A stretch of 64,000 nt of DNA from Marinobacter denitrificans (GTDB taxonomy: Bacteria > Pseudomonadota > Gammaproteobacteria > Pseudomonadales > Oleiphilaceae): the NCBI RefSeq assembly GCF_008795955.1, contig NZ_VMHN01000005.1:174812-238811 (forward strand). Reading direction: 5' to 3'. The position numbers and the translations under genes were made by a program. Of this stretch, positions 7,556 through 19,130 are shown one piece after another (position 1 is the first letter of the stretch; each line of letters starts with the position of its first letter). The notes under the pieces are model-generated. The model had not been told where the DNA came from, did not search any database, and was given only the letters and a program-made list of their open reading frames with translations.

Positions 7556-10500
7556 TGCTGCGCACTTTCATTGACCGCCCAATATTCGCGTCCGTTATTT
7601 CCATAATCATTGTCATTGCGGGGGCCATCTCGCTCCTGGGGTTGCCCGTTGAGCAGTATCCCAATGTGGTGCCACCCCAGGTTGTGGTTGATGGCCGTTA
7701 CCAGGGTGCCAGCGCCGACGTTATCTCGGAGAGTGTTGTGGCGCCACTGGAGCAGGAAATTAACGGCGTGGATCAGATGATCTACATGGAATCCAACAGT
7801 ACCGACTCGGGAAGTTTTCGCGTTACGGTCTCGTTTGAAATCGGCACCGATCCGGACCAGGCCACCATCAACGTCAACAACCGGGTGCAGCAGGCCCTGG
7901 CAAGTTTACCTCAAGCCGTGCGGGACCAGGGGCTGACCGTAGAGGCCAGGTCCACATCGATCCTGCAGGTCCTGACGTTGTCGTCCCCTGACAAAAGCAT
8001 GGACGTCGTGGAAATTTCCAATTATGCCCTGCTGAATGTGCTGGACGAACTTGTACGCCTGCCGGGGATTGGTAACGCCTCTCTGTTCGGCGCCCAGGAT
8101 TACTCCATGCGAGTCTGGTTGCGCCCGGACAAACTGGCCCAGTATGAGCTGACACCGGCGGATATAGCCGCCTCTTTGCGGGCCCAGAACGCTCAGTTTG
8201 CGGCAGGCCGCATCGGCGCCGAACCGGCACCGCAAGGCCAGGCCTTTACATTCAGTGTGTCGGTGCCGGGGCGCCTGACCAGCCCCGAAGAATTCGGCGA
8301 AGTTATTCTGCGCAGCGATGAAGAAGGCGCGGCGCTGAGGCTCAAAGATGTGGCCCGGATAGAGCTGGGCGCCCAGAACTACGATTTCGAGGCGGCCTAT
8401 AACGGCGACGATACGGTTCCCATGGGGGTCTATCTGCAGCCGGGAGCCAACGCTCTGGATGCCGCCGATGCCGTGCGCGAAGCCATGAAAGAGATCAGTG
8501 AGCGCTTCCCGGAGGGGCTGGAATACGACATCCCCTACGACACCACCCGCTTTATCGATATCTCGATTCAGGAGGTCATCAGCACCTTCATCATTGCCAT
8601 ACTGCTGGTTGTGGTGGTCACCTTCCTGTTCCTGCAACACTTGCGGGCCACATTAATACCCCTGGTGGCGATCCCCGTGTCGCTGATTGGTACGTTTGCG
8701 GGCATGCAGGCTCTGGGATTCTCCGTCAACCTGCTGACCTTGTTCGGGTTGATACTAGCCATCGGTGTCGTGGTGGATAACGCCATCATTATTATGGAGA
8801 ACGCCGAACGGTTAATGAAAGAGGAGGGGCTGTCTGCCTACAATGCCGCTGTGGTCACCATTCAGCAGGTTTCCGGGGCAGTAATTTCATCCACGCTCGT
8901 TCTGGTTGCAGTCTTCGCACCGGTTGCCTTCCTGGGCGGACTGAGTGGCGAGCTGTATAGACAGTTTGCAATCACCATCGCCGTGTCGGTGGTCATTTCG
9001 GGTGTTGTGGCCCTCACTCTGACGCCAGCCATGTGCGCACTTTTGCTGGGTGGGCAGCCGGAAAAACAATGGGCGCCGTTTCGTTGGTTCGACGCCGGCT
9101 TTGACCGGATAACCAACGGGTTCTGTGCAGTTGTTGACTGGCTGCTACGCCATGCCGTGGTGGGTGTTCTGTTATTTGCGGCCATGATTGGCGGCGTTGT
9201 GCTTTTGATTGACCGAATGCCTACGGGCCTGGTGCCTCAGGAAGATCAGGGCTTCGTGCTTGCCGCTTATTCGCTGCCCGCGTCGGCGTCCCTGAGCCGC
9301 ACATCGGATTTCCGCGACGATCTGGTTGGCGGCATGATGGACGTGCCTGAAGTTCAGGATGTGGTGGCGTTTTCCGGCTTTGACATTATATCCAGTGCAT
9401 TACGTACCAACAGCGGTGTTGCTTTTGTAACCCTCGAAGACTGGGCAGAGCGCACCGGTGGGGGCCAGGATGCCGCCAGTGTGGCTGGCAAGATCATGGG
9501 CCTTGGGGGCAAACTGCCTGAGGGGGCGGCCTTCGCTTTCACACCGCCGCCAATCCAGGGACTTTCGACAACTGGTGGCGTTGAAGGCTATATTCAGGCG
9601 CGGGGCGGTAGAACACCTGACGAGATCAAGGCCATTGCCGATGAGTTCACCCGCAAAGCAAACGAACGGCCTGAACTGCAGAACGTAAGGGTGACGCTGG
9701 ATACCGGCATCCCCAAATATCGTGCGGATGTTGACCGGGAGAAGGCTTTGGCCGCGGGGGTGCCCGTTGACCAGATCTTCACCACCATGCAGAGCACCTT
9801 TGGTGGACTCTATGTAAACGACTTCACGCTGCAGGGCCGCAACTGGCAGGTAACGCTGCAATCGGAGGGAGAGTTCCGCAGCCATCCGGACGATCTGCGA
9901 CGGGTGTTTGTCCGGTCCGACTATGGCGAGATGATTCCGGTCAGTTCGTTGGTGAGCCTGGACCGGACCAGTGGCCCGGATATTCTCAACCGCTTTAACC
10001 TCTACCCGGCTGCCAAACTGCTGGCCGACCCTGGGCCGGGATTTACTTCAGGGGATGCACTCGCCGCTTTACAGGAAGTCGGTGCTGACGTGTTTGACCG
10101 CAACACCCTGCTGGGCTGGACCGGGGAAGCTTTCCAACTTCAGGATTCCGCAGACTCCGGTGTGCTTGCGTTCGGTATGGGCCTGTTACTCGTATTCCTC
10201 ATTCTTGCAGCACAGTATGAACGATGGGGTCTACCGGTAGCGGTTGCTACGGCCGTTCCGTTCGGGGTTTTTGGTGCGATCCTGGCAGCCATGCTGCGGG
10301 GCTTCCCCAACGACATCTACTTCCAGGTTGGCTTGCTGGTGCTGATCGGGCTGGCAGCGAAGAATGCCATTCTGATTGTGGAATTTGCCGCTCAGAATCG
10401 TAAAACCGGTATGTCCGCAGCAGAAGCCGCCAGTGCAGCAGCCAGACAGCGGTTCCGCGCCATTATGATGACCGCCTTGACCTTCATCATTGGCTCCCTG

Positions 10501-10671
10501 CCGCTGGCCGTCAGCACCGGCGCCGGTGCTGCTAGCCGACAGGAGATTGGTACCGTGGTGGTTGGGGGTATGATCGCCGCCAGCACACTTGCGCTGTTCT
10601 TTGTGCCGCTGTTCTACAAGTTAATTGAGGATTTGGGTGACTGGCGGAAAGGTTTAAAAAGTGCCGCTTAG
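7555..10671 (+). CDS. acrB: RND efflux pump inner-membrane transporter (HAE1 type)
   Basis: 1038 residues, the usual HAE1 length. The start [15 protein letters not shown] is typical, the porter-domain motif [15 protein letters not shown] is present, and transmembrane helices lie in two clusters (about 335-530 and 865-1025). The proton-relay Lys is present in [14 protein letters not shown]. In TM4 the usual adjacent Asp pair (VDDA) reads VDNA: Asp408 is kept but residue 409 is Asn, coded AAC at 8785-8787. The gene overlaps the acrA stop by one base and is followed by a GC-rich hairpin. It should export hydrophobic drugs, solvents or bile-like compounds in an AcrAB-TolC complex with the products of 6386 and 4199. 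Confidence 0.93.
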   Translation: MLRTFIDRPIFASVISIIIVIAGAISLLGLPVEQYPNVVPPQVVVDGRYQGASADVISESVVAPLEQEINGVDQMIYMESNSTDSGSFRVTVSFEIGTDPDQATINVNNRVQQALASLPQAVRDQGLTVEARSTSILQVLTLSSPDKSMDVVEISNYALLNVLDELVRLPGIGNASLFGAQDYSMRVWLRPDKLAQYELTPADIAASLRAQNAQFAAGRIGAEPAPQGQAFTFSVSVPGRLTSPEEFGEVILRSDEEGAALRLKDVARIELGAQNYDFEAAYNGDDTVPMGVYLQPGANALDAADAVREAMKEISERFPEGLEYDIPYDTTRFIDISIQEVISTFIIAILLVVVVTFLFLQHLRATLIPLVAIPVSLIGTFAGMQALGFSVNLLTLFGLILAIGVVVDNAIIIMENAERLMKEEGLSAYNAAVVTIQQVSGAVISSTLVLVAVFAPVAFLGGLSGELYRQFAITIAVSVVISGVVALTLTPAMCALLLGGQPEKQWAPFRWFDAGFDRITNGFCAVVDWLLRHAVVGVLLFAAMIGGVVLLIDRMPTGLVPQEDQGFVLAAYSLPASASLSRTSDFRDDLVGGMMDVPEVQDVVAFSGFDIISSALRTNSGVAFVTLEDWAERTGGGQDAASVAGKIMGLGGKLPEGAAFAFTPPPIQGLSTTGGVEGYIQARGGRTPDEIKAIADEFTRKANERPELQNVRVTLDTGIPKYRADVDREKALAAGVPVDQIFTTMQSTFGGLYVNDFTLQGRNWQVTLQSEGEFRSHPDDLRRVFVRSDYGEMIPVSSLVSLDRTSGPDILNRFNLYPAAKLLADPGPGFTSGDALAALQEVGADVFDRNTLLGWTGEAFQLQDSADSGVLAFGMGLLLVFLILAAQYERWGLPVAVATAVPFGVFGAILAAMLRGFPNDIYFQVGLLVLIGLAAKNAILIVEFAAQNRKTGMSAAEAASAAARQRFRAIMMTALTFIIGSLPLAVSTGAGAASRQEIGTVVVGGMIAASTLALFFVPLFYKLIEDLGDWRKGLKSAA

Positions 10672-10702
10672 GAAATATTGAGCAAAAGGAAATCGCCTGT
10701 AT

Positions 10703-10735
10703 CGCCCCACCTTGGATTACGGTGGGGCGGTGTTC
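10703..10735 (+). terminator. Hairpin downstream of acrB
   Basis: A perfect 9-bp stem CGCCCCACC (10703-10711) pairs with GGTGGGGCG (10721-10729) around a 9-nt loop, 32 bp after the acrB stop. Only a short T-containing tail follows (TGTTCCT), so it is a terminator with a weak U-tract or an RNA-stabilising end. Confidence 0.6.
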
Positions 10736-10762
10736 CTCAAATGAGGCCGAAGCGCTTAACGG

Positions 10763-11507
10763 ATGGTGCCAGTTCTCGGCGTATCGCTCATTCTGGCTGT
10801 CTTTCTGGTTAACCTGCTGGGTAACCGAATGATCCAGGGGGTAGCGTCATTTATCGGGATTCTGAAAATCGGAGGTATCCTGACCTTCGGGCTGGTGGGT
10901 GTCTGGATCGCCGACTCCCTATCGATAGGCTTCTCGAGGGATTCACCACGACCACACCAACAGTGGCTCCGAGGTCAAAGACCCCCACCGGAACGTTGGT
11001 CGTGCCAGGCATCCTTGCCAGCATCTTTGCAGTCTCGCGGATGCTGGCCATGCTGACCGAGATGAAACTGGTTCCGCACAGTCACTTTGGCATGCCGGGC
11101 AGCATCCAGAAGCACACGCTGGTCTACACTGTAGTTCTGGGGCTTGTCCTCACGGCTTTTTTTGATCTTCCCGGATTGCCGCGCTCGGGATCGTGTTCTA
11201 CCTGGTTATGGATATCGCCATTCACTGGGGTGTACTGCGGTATCTGCGCAAGGATATAAAGGCCAATATCTGGGTGCCGGCCACCGCCATTATTCTGGAT
11301 CTCCTGGTGCTGGGGGGCTTTGTTTCGGTCAAACTCCATACCGATCCGTTTGTAATCGGCGTAGCGGTTGTCACAATGATCGTGACCGCCGTGGCCGAGC
11401 AGATTTTCCTGACCAGGTCCGGGAATGCCCGGCAATCGGAACACGAGGGGCGCATGATGACCATCATCAGTAACCGGTACTTTTTAACGTGGAGGGCAGG
11501 GCCGTGA
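10763..11507 (+). pseudogene. Decayed APC-family amino-acid permease
   Basis: Pieces of one permease lie in successive frames. The first (10763-10940) reads VFLVNLLGNRMIQGVASF and GILKIGGILTFGLVGVWIA, a mid-protein APC segment. A second frame (10930-11165) reads LVVPGILASIFAVSRMLAML and TEMKLVPHSHFGMPGSIQKH, the loop and helix typical of APC transporters. A third frame (11190-11507) reads FYLVMDIAIHWGVLRYLRK and continues through the last helices to a stop at 11507. The N-terminal third is absent and at least two frameshifts are needed. The last frame ends on the first base of the next gene. Nothing intact is encoded. Confidence 0.7.
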
Positions 11508-11731
11508 TGGGAGATAACATGTTTGGCAATACCATGTGGGCGGGGCACTGGCTGTGGATGCTGGTGATCGCCATCATCGTTGTCATCCCGGCCTGGCGTA
11601 TTTGCCAGCGCACGGGTTACCCGGGTTGGATGGGCTTTCTGATGCTGGTCCCTCTGGTCAACCTCATTCTGCTCTATTTCATTGCCTTCGCCGATTGGCC
11701 GGCGGACAAGAGTGGAGGCAGCAATGGCTGA
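11507..11731 (+). CDS. Small two-helix membrane protein
   Basis: 74 residues from the ATG at 11507, which follows GGAGGG at 11491-11496. There are two hydrophobic segments ([17 protein letters not shown] and [20 protein letters not shown]) joined by a short conserved-looking loop [11 protein letters not shown]. It ends [14 protein letters not shown] and overlaps the P-type ATPase start by 8 bp, so the two are translated together. Similar small proteins are common in proteobacteria, but I do not recognise a function. The coupling suggests an accessory subunit or metal-stress partner of the pump. Confidence 0.75.
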   Translation: MGDNMFGNTMWAGHWLWMLVIAIIVVIPAWRICQRTGYPGWMGFLMLVPLVNLILLYFIAFADWPADKSGGSNG

Positions 11732-14087
11732 GCACCAGCACGCCCATCATCACGATCATGAGCATCATCACGAGGAATCCGGCGAACACAAGGCCAGGGA
11801 TCCTGTCTGCGGGATGTCGGTGGATCGGCACACCGCGGAGCATCGAAGCCAGCACGCGGGCAAAACCTGGTATTTCTGTTCGCCTCGCTGCCAGGCCAAA
11901 TTCGAAGACAACCCGGGGCAGTACCTTGGTGAGGAGCAGAAGCAGCAGGAACCGGTAGCGCCGGGCACCATGTACACCTGCCCCATGCATCCGGAAATCC
12001 GACAGCAGGGGCCGGGAGATTGTCCCATCTGCGGTATGGCGCTTGAGCCGGAGCAGGTGAGCCTGGATGACGGCCCCTCCGCAGAGCTTACGGACATGAC
12101 CCGCCGATTCTGGATCGGGCTTGTTCTGACTCTGCCAGTGCTTGTTCTCGAAATGGGCGGGCACCTGACCGGGCTCGATCACATTGTCGCCCCTCAGCTA
12201 TCCAACTGGATCCAGTTGGTGCTGGCAACGCCGGTTGTCCTCTGGTGTGGCTGGCCGTTCTTTGTCCGGGGCTGGAAATCCGTCGTCAGTCGCAATCTGA
12301 ACATGTTCACTCTGATCTCCATCGGCACCGGCGTGGCGTTGATCTATAGCCTGGTGGCGACCCTTGCTCCCCAGGTATTCCCGGCAGCCTTTCGGCAGGA
12401 CGATGGCTCGGTTGCCGTGTATTTCGAAGCAGCGGCGGTCATCGTGGTACTGGTGTTGCTTGGGCAGGTGCTGGAGCTGCGAGCCCGGGAGAAAACCTCA
12501 GGCGCTATCAAGGCCTTGCTGGATCTGGCGCCCGCGACCGCCAGAAAACTGGATGATGACGGCGGCGAGGCCGATGTGTCGCTGGATCAGGTCAAGGTTG
12601 GCGACCGCCTGCGGGTTCGGCCCGGAGACAAGGTGCCGTTGGATGGTGAGGTGCTTGAGGGCAGCTCCAACGTGGACGAATCCATGGTCACCGGGGAGCC
12701 GCTGGCAGTCAGCAAGAAATCGGGCGATCAGGTGATTGGTGGCAGCATCAACCAGCAGGGTAGCTTTATCATGCGGGCCGACAAGGTTGGCCGGGACACC
12801 ATGCTGTCCCAGATCGTGCAGATGGTAGCCAGCGCCCAGCGCAGCCGGGCACCGATTCAGGGGCTGGCTGACAAGGTGGCGGGATACTTTGTGCCGGCGG
12901 TGATCCTGGTCGCCGTTATCGCCTTTATCGTCTGGTCATTCGTCGGACCGACGCCGCCTATGGCATTTGGCCTGATTGCCGCGGTGAGCGTGTTGATCAT
13001 CGCCTGCCCCTGTGCATTGGGCTTGGCAACGCCCATGTCCATCATGGTCGGTGTCGGCCGGGGCGCCCAAAGCGGTGTGCTGATCCGCGATGCGGAAGCT
13101 CTGGAGCGCATGGAAAAGGTGGATACGGTTGTAGTGGACAAAACTGGCACCCTGACCGAAGGCAAACCTCAGGTCACGAAACTGGTTCCTGCCGAGGGAT
13201 TTAGCGAGGAAGAGCTGATGCGGTTTGCCGGGGGGCTGGAGAAGGGCAGTGAGCACCCTTTGGCCCACGCTATTCTCGGCAAAGCCAAAGCGATGGACTT
13301 GCAACTGCCAGACGCCGAAGGCTTCGATTCCCCGAACGGCAAAGGCGTGACGGGCAAGATTGAGGGGCAGCAGGTACTGATTGGCAATCGTCTGCTAATG
13401 GAGGCCGAAGGTGTTGAGACCTCGGATTTTGAATCTGAGGCCGATCAGCTTCGGAAGGATGGCGCCACCGTTATTTTTGCAGCCGTCGACGGCAAAGTGG
13501 CCGGCCTGCTTGCCATCGCCGACCCGGTGAAGGAAACCACCGAAGCGGCCATTGCAGCCCTCCAGAAAGATGGCATCCGGGTAGTGATGCTGACCGGTGA
13601 TAACCGCACCTCGGCCGAGGCGGTTGCCCGAAAACTGCACATTGATGAAGTGGAGGCGGAAGTCCTGCCGGAAGACAAGGGCAAGATCGTCCAGCGGCTG
13701 AAAGACGAAGGCCGCATAGTCGTGATGGCCGGTGATGGCGTGAACGATGCGCCGGCTCTGGCAACGGCGGATGTCGGCGTTGCCATGGGCACCGGCACGG
13801 ATGTCGCCATCGAAAGTGCCGGTATAACCTTGTTACGGGGCGATCTGATGGGGATTGTGGAGGCGCGTCGACTGTCTTCAGCAACCATGCGCAATATCCG
13901 CCAGAACCTGTTTTTTGCCTTTATCTACAATTCGGCCGGCGTTCCCATTGCCGCGGGTGTTCTGTATCCGTTTTTCGGCATACTGCTGTCGCCGATATTT
14001 GCGGCTGCCGCCATGTCCCTTTCTTCGGTCAGCGTGATTGTGAATGCGCTGCGTTTGCGAGTGATCAAACTTGAACCGAAGCAATAA
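11724..14087 (+). CDS. Copper-type heavy-metal P1B-ATPase
   Basis: 787 residues from the ATG at 11724, which follows GGAGG at 11714-11718; an upstream in-frame Met lacks a ribosome site. The order is: His-rich tail ([13 protein letters not shown]), a YHS domain ([21 protein letters not shown]), a heavy-metal-binding module ([20 protein letters not shown]), then the ATPase core with TGEP, CPC in [26 protein letters not shown] and GDGVNDAP. There is no classical HMA (GMTCxxC) domain. The CPC motif and partner domains indicate copper or silver export, as in CopA/CopB/SilP-like pumps. It is coupled to the small membrane protein upstream. No CueR-type regulator is nearby. Confidence 0.9.
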   Translation: MAEHQHAHHHDHEHHHEESGEHKARDPVCGMSVDRHTAEHRSQHAGKTWYFCSPRCQAKFEDNPGQYLGEEQKQQEPVAPGTMYTCPMHPEIRQQGPGDCPICGMALEPEQVSLDDGPSAELTDMTRRFWIGLVLTLPVLVLEMGGHLTGLDHIVAPQLSNWIQLVLATPVVLWCGWPFFVRGWKSVVSRNLNMFTLISIGTGVALIYSLVATLAPQVFPAAFRQDDGSVAVYFEAAAVIVVLVLLGQVLELRAREKTSGAIKALLDLAPATARKLDDDGGEADVSLDQVKVGDRLRVRPGDKVPLDGEVLEGSSNVDESMVTGEPLAVSKKSGDQVIGGSINQQGSFIMRADKVGRDTMLSQIVQMVASAQRSRAPIQGLADKVAGYFVPAVILVAVIAFIVWSFVGPTPPMAFGLIAAVSVLIIACPCALGLATPMSIMVGVGRGAQSGVLIRDAEALERMEKVDTVVVDKTGTLTEGKPQVTKLVPAEGFSEEELMRFAGGLEKGSEHPLAHAILGKAKAMDLQLPDAEGFDSPNGKGVTGKIEGQQVLIGNRLLMEAEGVETSDFESEADQLRKDGATVIFAAVDGKVAGLLAIADPVKETTEAAIAALQKDGIRVVMLTGDNRTSAEAVARKLHIDEVEAEVLPEDKGKIVQRLKDEGRIVVMAGDGVNDAPALATADVGVAMGTGTDVAIESAGITLLRGDLMGIVEARRLSSATMRNIRQNLFFAFIYNSAGVPIAAGVLYPFFGILLSPIFAAAAMSLSSVSVIVNALRLRVIKLEPKQ

Positions 14088-14121
14088 ATATCTGAATCAT
14101 TGAAGGTGGCCATATCATGTA

Positions 14122-14157
14122 TGACCGCCATTGGCGGCTATCAGTAACTGGCGGTCA
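14122..14157. terminator. Hairpin between convergent genes
   Basis: A perfect 9-bp inverted repeat TGACCGCCA (14122-14130) / TGGCGGTCA (14149-14157) lies between the ATPase gene and the leftward gene at 14155, overlapping the latter's stop codon. A smaller CCGCC/GGCGG stem nests inside. It is placed to stop transcription from both sides, but has no T-tract. Confidence 0.45.
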
Positions 14158-14607
14158 ACGCTGCTCAATCCACCCACTGTACATCCAGCGCAGGGTGTAA
14201 AGTGATAAGGGTGGAATCAGTGACCATTGCAATAACGGAGCCGCTCCGGTTCCGGTTATTGGTAGCACGGGCATTGATTCACTGTATTGCCAGCGGTCAC
14301 CTGTGCCGGTGGCCCAAGCTTCGAAAAGCACGGTTATCAGTAAGCCGGCTGCCAGAAAGGTCCCCAAGGTACGGCCCCGCCAAGGGCCCTGTATCCAGAA
14401 GCCATCTTTCGTTACTAAAGCAGCAGCGCCATAAGCCAAAAGCGCAATATTGGCATCGCCCACCGTAGCCCGGGTGCATAGCCAAACTACCTCTCCATGA
14501 GACGCCTCAGCCATCCCTATAAATAAAGGCACCTGGATCATTTCCCAGAAAAAGTGTAAAAAAAGCTGACGGACCAGATCATCATAGCGAGAACCCAACC
14601 CCTGCAC
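14155..14607 (-). CDS. Integral membrane protein of unknown function
   Basis: 150 residues with four likely helices: FLHFFWEMIQVPLFIGMA, ANIALLAYGAAALVT, TLGTFLAAGLLITVLFEAWA and APLLQWSLIPPLSLYTLRWM. Conserved-looking features are an early HFFWE, a WxxG loop and a terminal WMYSGW. The start is GTG at 14607 and is uncertain, since no clear ribosome site is visible. It converges on the copper ATPase gene. I do not recognise the family. The regular codon structure and helix pattern make it a probable real gene. Confidence 0.6.
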   Translation of the reverse strand: MQGLGSRYDDLVRQLFLHFFWEMIQVPLFIGMAEASHGEVVWLCTRATVGDANIALLAYGAAALVTKDGFWIQGPWRGRTLGTFLAAGLLITVLFEAWATGTGDRWQYSESMPVLPITGTGAAPLLQWSLIPPLSLYTLRWMYSGWIEQR

Positions 14608-15113
14608 AGCAAGCGACTTGAATGCATTATGGAGCCCCCTATTGTTTTCCGGTCAGTCAGACTTCCCGGCCTCAGTAATCTTTATGTTCGCGGAATACGC
14701 CTTGCTGCCCGTAGTTGGCACGGAAGGCAATCACCTGGCAATCGTCCTTGCGACCGGTCTCCCTACGGTGCTGCCTTGCCATTAGAAGCCAGCGGGACTA
14801 ATGACTCGGCGAATTCGGTGACCTATACCCTGGTTTAAATGCTTTTTGAACCCAGGAAGGACGGCAAGCAGAGTAACGACTTTGACTATAAAGACCATGA
14901 TAAAACCTTTGAACAAGTCATACGTCAAGCTACAGCATTGTTATTTTTTGTTGGGTGATTACGGGTTTGATTGAAATCAAAGTGCGGCTCGATCCGTTCC
15001 AATAATTCAGTTTGGATTCAGGTAGCTGTGCTTTGCTGACGTAACCCTATGCTATCCGGGTGCGGCCCTGATCTGAAGCACCACCAAGCTGGATTTTTGT
15101 GGAGGATCTGATT
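14608..15113. other. About 500 bp without a recognised gene
   Basis: Between the membrane protein and phosphoketolase. One stretch (about 14650-14785) reads on the plus strand as FAEYALLPVVGTEGNHLA followed by LATGLPTVLP before a stop, which looks like a scrap of a membrane protein gene. No start, ribosome site or full domain is visible. The last 200 bp are AT-richer and probably hold the phosphoketolase promoter, but no convincing -35/-10 pair was found. Confidence 0.4.
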
Positions 15114-17522
15114 TTGAAACAAACGACGCAAGCCGGAAAAAGCAATTCCGAACCGGGCCCGCTGACGCCGGGTGAACTCCACGGAATGGACGCCTACTGG
15201 CGGGCCGCCAACTACCTATCGGTGGGGCAGATCTACCTGCGCGGCAACCCGCTACTCACCGAACCGCTAACTCTGGAGCACGTCAAGACGCGATTGCTGG
15301 GGCACTGGGGCACCACTCCGGGGCTGAACTTCATCTACGTACACCTGAACCGGATGATCCTAGCGCAGGATCTGAACATTATATACATCACTGGCCCCGG
15401 ACATGGCGGGCCGGGCCTGGTGGCCAATACCTGGCTGGAAGGCAGCTACAGCGAGTTTTATCCGAACATTCCTCAGAACGCAGCGGGTATGCAGCGGTTG
15501 TTCAGGCAGTTCTCGTTTCCCGGTGGCGTACCGAGCCACGCGGCGCCGGAAACCCCGGGCTCCATCCACGAGGGGGGCGAGCTCGGGTACTCCCTGTCCC
15601 ATGCCTTCGGCGCGGTATTCGACAATCCCGAGCTCATTGCCGCCTGTGTGGTCGGTGACGGCGAGGCTGAAACTGGCCCGCTGGCCACCGCCTGGCACTC
15701 CAACAAGTTTCTCAATCCTGCCCAGGACGGCGCGGTACTGCCGATTCTGCACCTGAACGGCTACAAGATCGCCAACCCCACTGTGCTGGCGCGCATTCCC
15801 CGTGAGGAGCTGGAGAGTCTGTTCATCGGCTACGGCTACCGGCCCTATTTCGTCGAGGGCGATGAGCCCTCGCGGGTGCACCAGCGTATGGCGGCGACCC
15901 TGGATACGGTCATGGCCGAGATCCGGGCAATCCAGCACGAAGCCCGCACCAGGGGCACCGCCGGGCGCCCGCGATGGCCAATGATTATCCTGCGCACCCC
16001 AAAGGGCTGGACCGGCCCGAAAGACGTGGATGGCCTGAAGAGTGAAGGTACCTGGCGCTCGCATCAGGTACCTTTCTCCGCGATGGCCGGCAAGCCGGAG
16101 CACCTGAAACTGCTTGAAGACTGGATGAAAAGCTACCGCCCTGAAGAGCTTTTCGACCCGAACGGAGCCCTGAAACCGGAGCTGGCAGCCCTGGCCCCGA
16201 AAGGTGAACGGCGCATGGGTGCCAACCCGCACGCCAACGGCGGGCTGCTGCTCAGGGATCTGCAGCTGCCCGACTTTCGCGAATTTGCCGTTGCCGTCAC
16301 CAGCCCGGGCACGGAACAGGCGGAATCGACCCGGGTAATGGGCACTTACCTGCGCGACGTCATGCAGCTGAATACAGAGACGCGGAACTTCCGCGTGATG
16401 GGCCCGGATGAGACCAACTCCAACCGCCTTGGCGCCCTGTTCGAGGTGACCGACCGAGCCTGGATGGCGGAGACCCTGCCTGGAGACGATCACCTGGCGC
16501 CGGACGGCCGGGTCATGGAGATCCTCTCCGAGCACACCTGCCAGGGCTGGCTGGAGGGGTATCTGCTGACCGGCAGGCACGGGCTGTTTTCCTGCTACGA
16601 GGCCTTTATTCACATCATTGATTCCATGTTCAACCAGCATGCCAAGTGGCTGAAGGTTGCTGGCAAGGAGGTCCCCTGGCGTCGCCCCATTGCTTCACTC
16701 AACTACCTGCTGACGTCCCACGTCTGGCGCCAGGACCACAACGGCTTCTCACACCAGGATCCCGGCTTTATCGACCATGTGGTGAACAAGAAAGCCGACG
16801 TTATTCGTGTCTATCTGCCACCTGATGCCAACACCCTGTTGTGCGTAACCGACAACTGCCTGCGTTCGCGCAACTTCGTGAATGTGATCGTGGCCGGCAA
16901 GCAACTCGAGCCACAGTGGCTCGGCATGGACGCGGCCATCAAGCACTGTACCGCGGGTATTGGCATCTGGGAGTGGGCCAGCAACGATGAGGGCAGCGAG
17001 CCGGATGTGGTCATGGCCTGTGCCGGCGACGTGCCCACCCTGGAGATTCTGGCGGCGGTGGATATCCTGCACCACCACCTGCCCAAGCTCAGAGTGAGAG
17101 TGATCAATGTGGTGGATCTCATGACCCTGCAGGACCAGGCGGAACACCCGCACGGGCTGTCGCACAAGGACTTCGACACCCTGTTCACCACCGACAAACC
17201 GATCATCTTTGCCTACCACGGGTATCCCTGGCTGATCCACCGCCTGACCTACCGGCGCACCAACCATAAGAATCTCCATGTGCGTGGCTATAAGGAGGAA
17301 GGCACCACCACCACCCCCTTCGACATGGTGGTGCGCAACGACATGGACCGTTTCCATCTGGCGGCAGACGTTATCGACCGGGTTCCACAATTAGGGGCTC
17401 GGGCAGCCTATCTCAAACAGTGGCTGCGGGACCGGCTCATTGAGCACCAGCATTACATCACCGAGCACGGCGTGGATATGCCGGAAGTCATACAATGGCA
17501 ATGGGGAACACCGGCCAACTGA
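15114..17522 (+). CDS. xfp: Phosphoketolase (xylulose-5-P / fructose-6-P)
   Basis: 802 residues from TTG at 15114, chosen because GGAGG at 15101-15105 lies 8 bp upstream; the GTG at 15099 overlaps that site. Family hallmarks are all present: an N-terminal block [28 protein letters not shown], the TPP-binding region [20 protein letters not shown] and NGYKIANPT, and [20 protein letters not shown] near residue 490. It cleaves a ketose phosphate with phosphate to give acetyl-phosphate and an aldose phosphate. No acetate kinase or phosphotransacetylase is adjacent. It heads a set with a nucleoside/AMP phosphorylase and a PRPP-synthetase-like gene, suggesting use of ribose phosphate from nucleotides. 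Confidence 0.95.
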   Translation: MKQTTQAGKSNSEPGPLTPGELHGMDAYWRAANYLSVGQIYLRGNPLLTEPLTLEHVKTRLLGHWGTTPGLNFIYVHLNRMILAQDLNIIYITGPGHGGPGLVANTWLEGSYSEFYPNIPQNAAGMQRLFRQFSFPGGVPSHAAPETPGSIHEGGELGYSLSHAFGAVFDNPELIAACVVGDGEAETGPLATAWHSNKFLNPAQDGAVLPILHLNGYKIANPTVLARIPREELESLFIGYGYRPYFVEGDEPSRVHQRMAATLDTVMAEIRAIQHEARTRGTAGRPRWPMIILRTPKGWTGPKDVDGLKSEGTWRSHQVPFSAMAGKPEHLKLLEDWMKSYRPEELFDPNGALKPELAALAPKGERRMGANPHANGGLLLRDLQLPDFREFAVAVTSPGTEQAESTRVMGTYLRDVMQLNTETRNFRVMGPDETNSNRLGALFEVTDRAWMAETLPGDDHLAPDGRVMEILSEHTCQGWLEGYLLTGRHGLFSCYEAFIHIIDSMFNQHAKWLKVAGKEVPWRRPIASLNYLLTSHVWRQDHNGFSHQDPGFIDHVVNKKADVIRVYLPPDANTLLCVTDNCLRSRNFVNVIVAGKQLEPQWLGMDAAIKHCTAGIGIWEWASNDEGSEPDVVMACAGDVPTLEILAAVDILHHHLPKLRVRVINVVDLMTLQDQAEHPHGLSHKDFDTLFTTDKPIIFAYHGYPWLIHRLTYRRTNHKNLHVRGYKEEGTTTTPFDMVVRNDMDRFHLAADVIDRVPQLGARAAYLKQWLRDRLIEHQHYITEHGVDMPEVIQWQWGTPAN

Positions 17523-17616
17523 GGAAGTCTTCATGGCCCGTAAGGTTGGTCGCATGGACGATCTTTCAGAGTTGTTAATTTTGTAAACAGTTGTCAGTTT
17601 TTCGCAGAGAGGGACT

Positions 17617-19128
17617 ATGGGTTCAACTAACCAGTTAAACGCCTTTCTGATCGGCATTGATACGCATCAGGAGCCCGTTATCTTCATGCGGGATGATTGT
17701 GAGGTGTGCCGATCAGAGGGGCTGGCCGCCCGCACCAGGGTGGATGTGACGGCAAAGAACAAAACTATTATCGCGACGCTCAATGTGGTCTATGGTGGGG
17801 CGGTTCCGGAAGGCTATGCGGGGCTCTCCAACATTGCCATGGAGCGGCTGGGCGTATCGCCAGAGGAGCCGGTATTAGTCCACCACGCGCCGGTTACTGA
17901 ATCACTGAGCCTGATGCGAAAGAAAGTGTTCGGCCACGCACTGAGCCAAGATGAGCTGACCAGAATCGTCGCCGACATTTCCGAGTATAGATACAGTGAT
18001 CTTGAAATTGCCTGCTTTTTAAGCGTTTGTGCGGGTGGCCGGCTGGCTTTGAATGAAATTACCGGGCTGACCCAGGCCATGGTGGACTGCGGAGAACACC
18101 TGGCATGGGAGGGCACCGCCCGTGTGTTCGATAAGCACTGTGTGGGTGGTCTCCCCGGAAACAGGACCACACCGCTTGTGGTGTCCATTGTCAGTGCGGC
18201 AGGGCTGGTCATGCCCAAGACGTCTTCCCGGGCCATTACCTCGCCTGCCGGCACGGCGGATACAATGGAAGCCCTGACGACTGTCAATCTGGCGCTTGCA
18301 GACATTCAGCGTGTCGTCAGGAACACCGGTGCTTGCCTGGCCTGGGGAGGGGCCATCAACCTCAGCCCGGCGGATGACCTGCTAATCCGAATTGAGCGGG
18401 CACTGGATCTTGATGGTGAAGGGCAGCTCGTGGCCTCGGTTCTATCGAAGAAGATTGCTGCCGGCTCAACCCATGTGGTGGTTGACATTCCGGTGGGCGC
18501 GACAGCAAAAGTCCGAAGCCGTGAGGAGGCTGACCGCCTGGCCTTTCTGTTTTCTGAAGTGGGCGCTGCCTGCGGGTTGGTCGTCCGCTGTGTTCTGACG
18601 GATGGCAGCCGCCCGGTTGGCTCGGGCATAGGGCCGGTGGAGGAGGCTCGGGATGTGATGGCGGTACTTCAGGGAAGGCAGGAAGCTCCGGATGACCTTA
18701 AAGAGCGAGCGTTGCTCCTGGCGGCCCATGTGCTCGACATGGCAGATAACGACGGACTGGAGGCCAGCCAGCAGAAGGCCCGGGACATTCTTGAAAGTGG
18801 TCGGGCCTGGGAACAGTTCCGGCGTATTGCTCAGGAGCAGGGCGGATTGAAACAATTGGGGAATGCCCGGTTCCGGCACCGGGAATTAGCCACCGAACCG
18901 GGGACCATTCAGTCTGTTGATAATCGCCGGCTAGCGCGGCTGGCCAAGCTCGCCGGTGCACCGGAGAGTCCTGCGGCCGGGTTGCGGCTGTTTGCCAACG
19001 TGGGCGATACCGTAGCGGTGGGGGACCCGCTCTACGAGTTGCTGAGTGAAAGCATCGGCGAACGGGATTACGCCCTGGCCTATGTAGCGGGTGAGGTGCC
19101 AATTTTTTCTCTTCGGACGGAGAGGTGA
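17617..19128 (+). CDS. Thymidine/AMP phosphorylase family protein
   Basis: 503 residues, the length of the archaeal-type AMP/thymidine phosphorylases rather than the 440 of DeoA. It has the extra N-terminal domain (about 1-85), then glycosyltransferase-3 signatures: FDKHCVGGLPGNRTTPLVV (phosphate site, near residue 170), MPKTSSRAITSPAGTADTME and NTGACLAWGGAINLSPADD. The C-terminal beta domain runs from about 430. It splits a nucleotide or nucleoside with phosphate to release the base and a ribose phosphate. It is followed 2 bp later by the PRPP-synthetase-like gene. The pair could interconvert ribose phosphates, feeding phosphoketolase. Whether AMP or a pyrimidine nucleoside is the substrate cannot be decided here. 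Confidence 0.88.
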   Translation: MGSTNQLNAFLIGIDTHQEPVIFMRDDCEVCRSEGLAARTRVDVTAKNKTIIATLNVVYGGAVPEGYAGLSNIAMERLGVSPEEPVLVHHAPVTESLSLMRKKVFGHALSQDELTRIVADISEYRYSDLEIACFLSVCAGGRLALNEITGLTQAMVDCGEHLAWEGTARVFDKHCVGGLPGNRTTPLVVSIVSAAGLVMPKTSSRAITSPAGTADTMEALTTVNLALADIQRVVRNTGACLAWGGAINLSPADDLLIRIERALDLDGEGQLVASVLSKKIAAGSTHVVVDIPVGATAKVRSREEADRLAFLFSEVGAACGLVVRCVLTDGSRPVGSGIGPVEEARDVMAVLQGRQEAPDDLKERALLLAAHVLDMADNDGLEASQQKARDILESGRAWEQFRRIAQEQGGLKQLGNARFRHRELATEPGTIQSVDNRRLARLAKLAGAPESPAAGLRLFANVGDTVAVGDPLYELLSESIGERDYALAYVAGEVPIFSLRTER

Positions 19129-19130
19129 TT

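Noticed and set aside
14629..14838. Plus-strand open frame upstream of phosphoketolase
   Set aside because: Residue pattern is unnatural (Arg/Pro/Ser rich); another frame there shows a scrap of a membrane protein instead.
15099..15113. GTG at 15099 as phosphoketolase start
   Set aside because: The GGAGG ribosome site overlaps it and is correctly spaced for the TTG at 15114.
17533..17586. 17-codon frame MARKVGRMDDLSELLIL between phosphoketolase and the phosphorylase
   Set aside because: Too short and without a recognisable domain; possibly a scrap of a lost gene.
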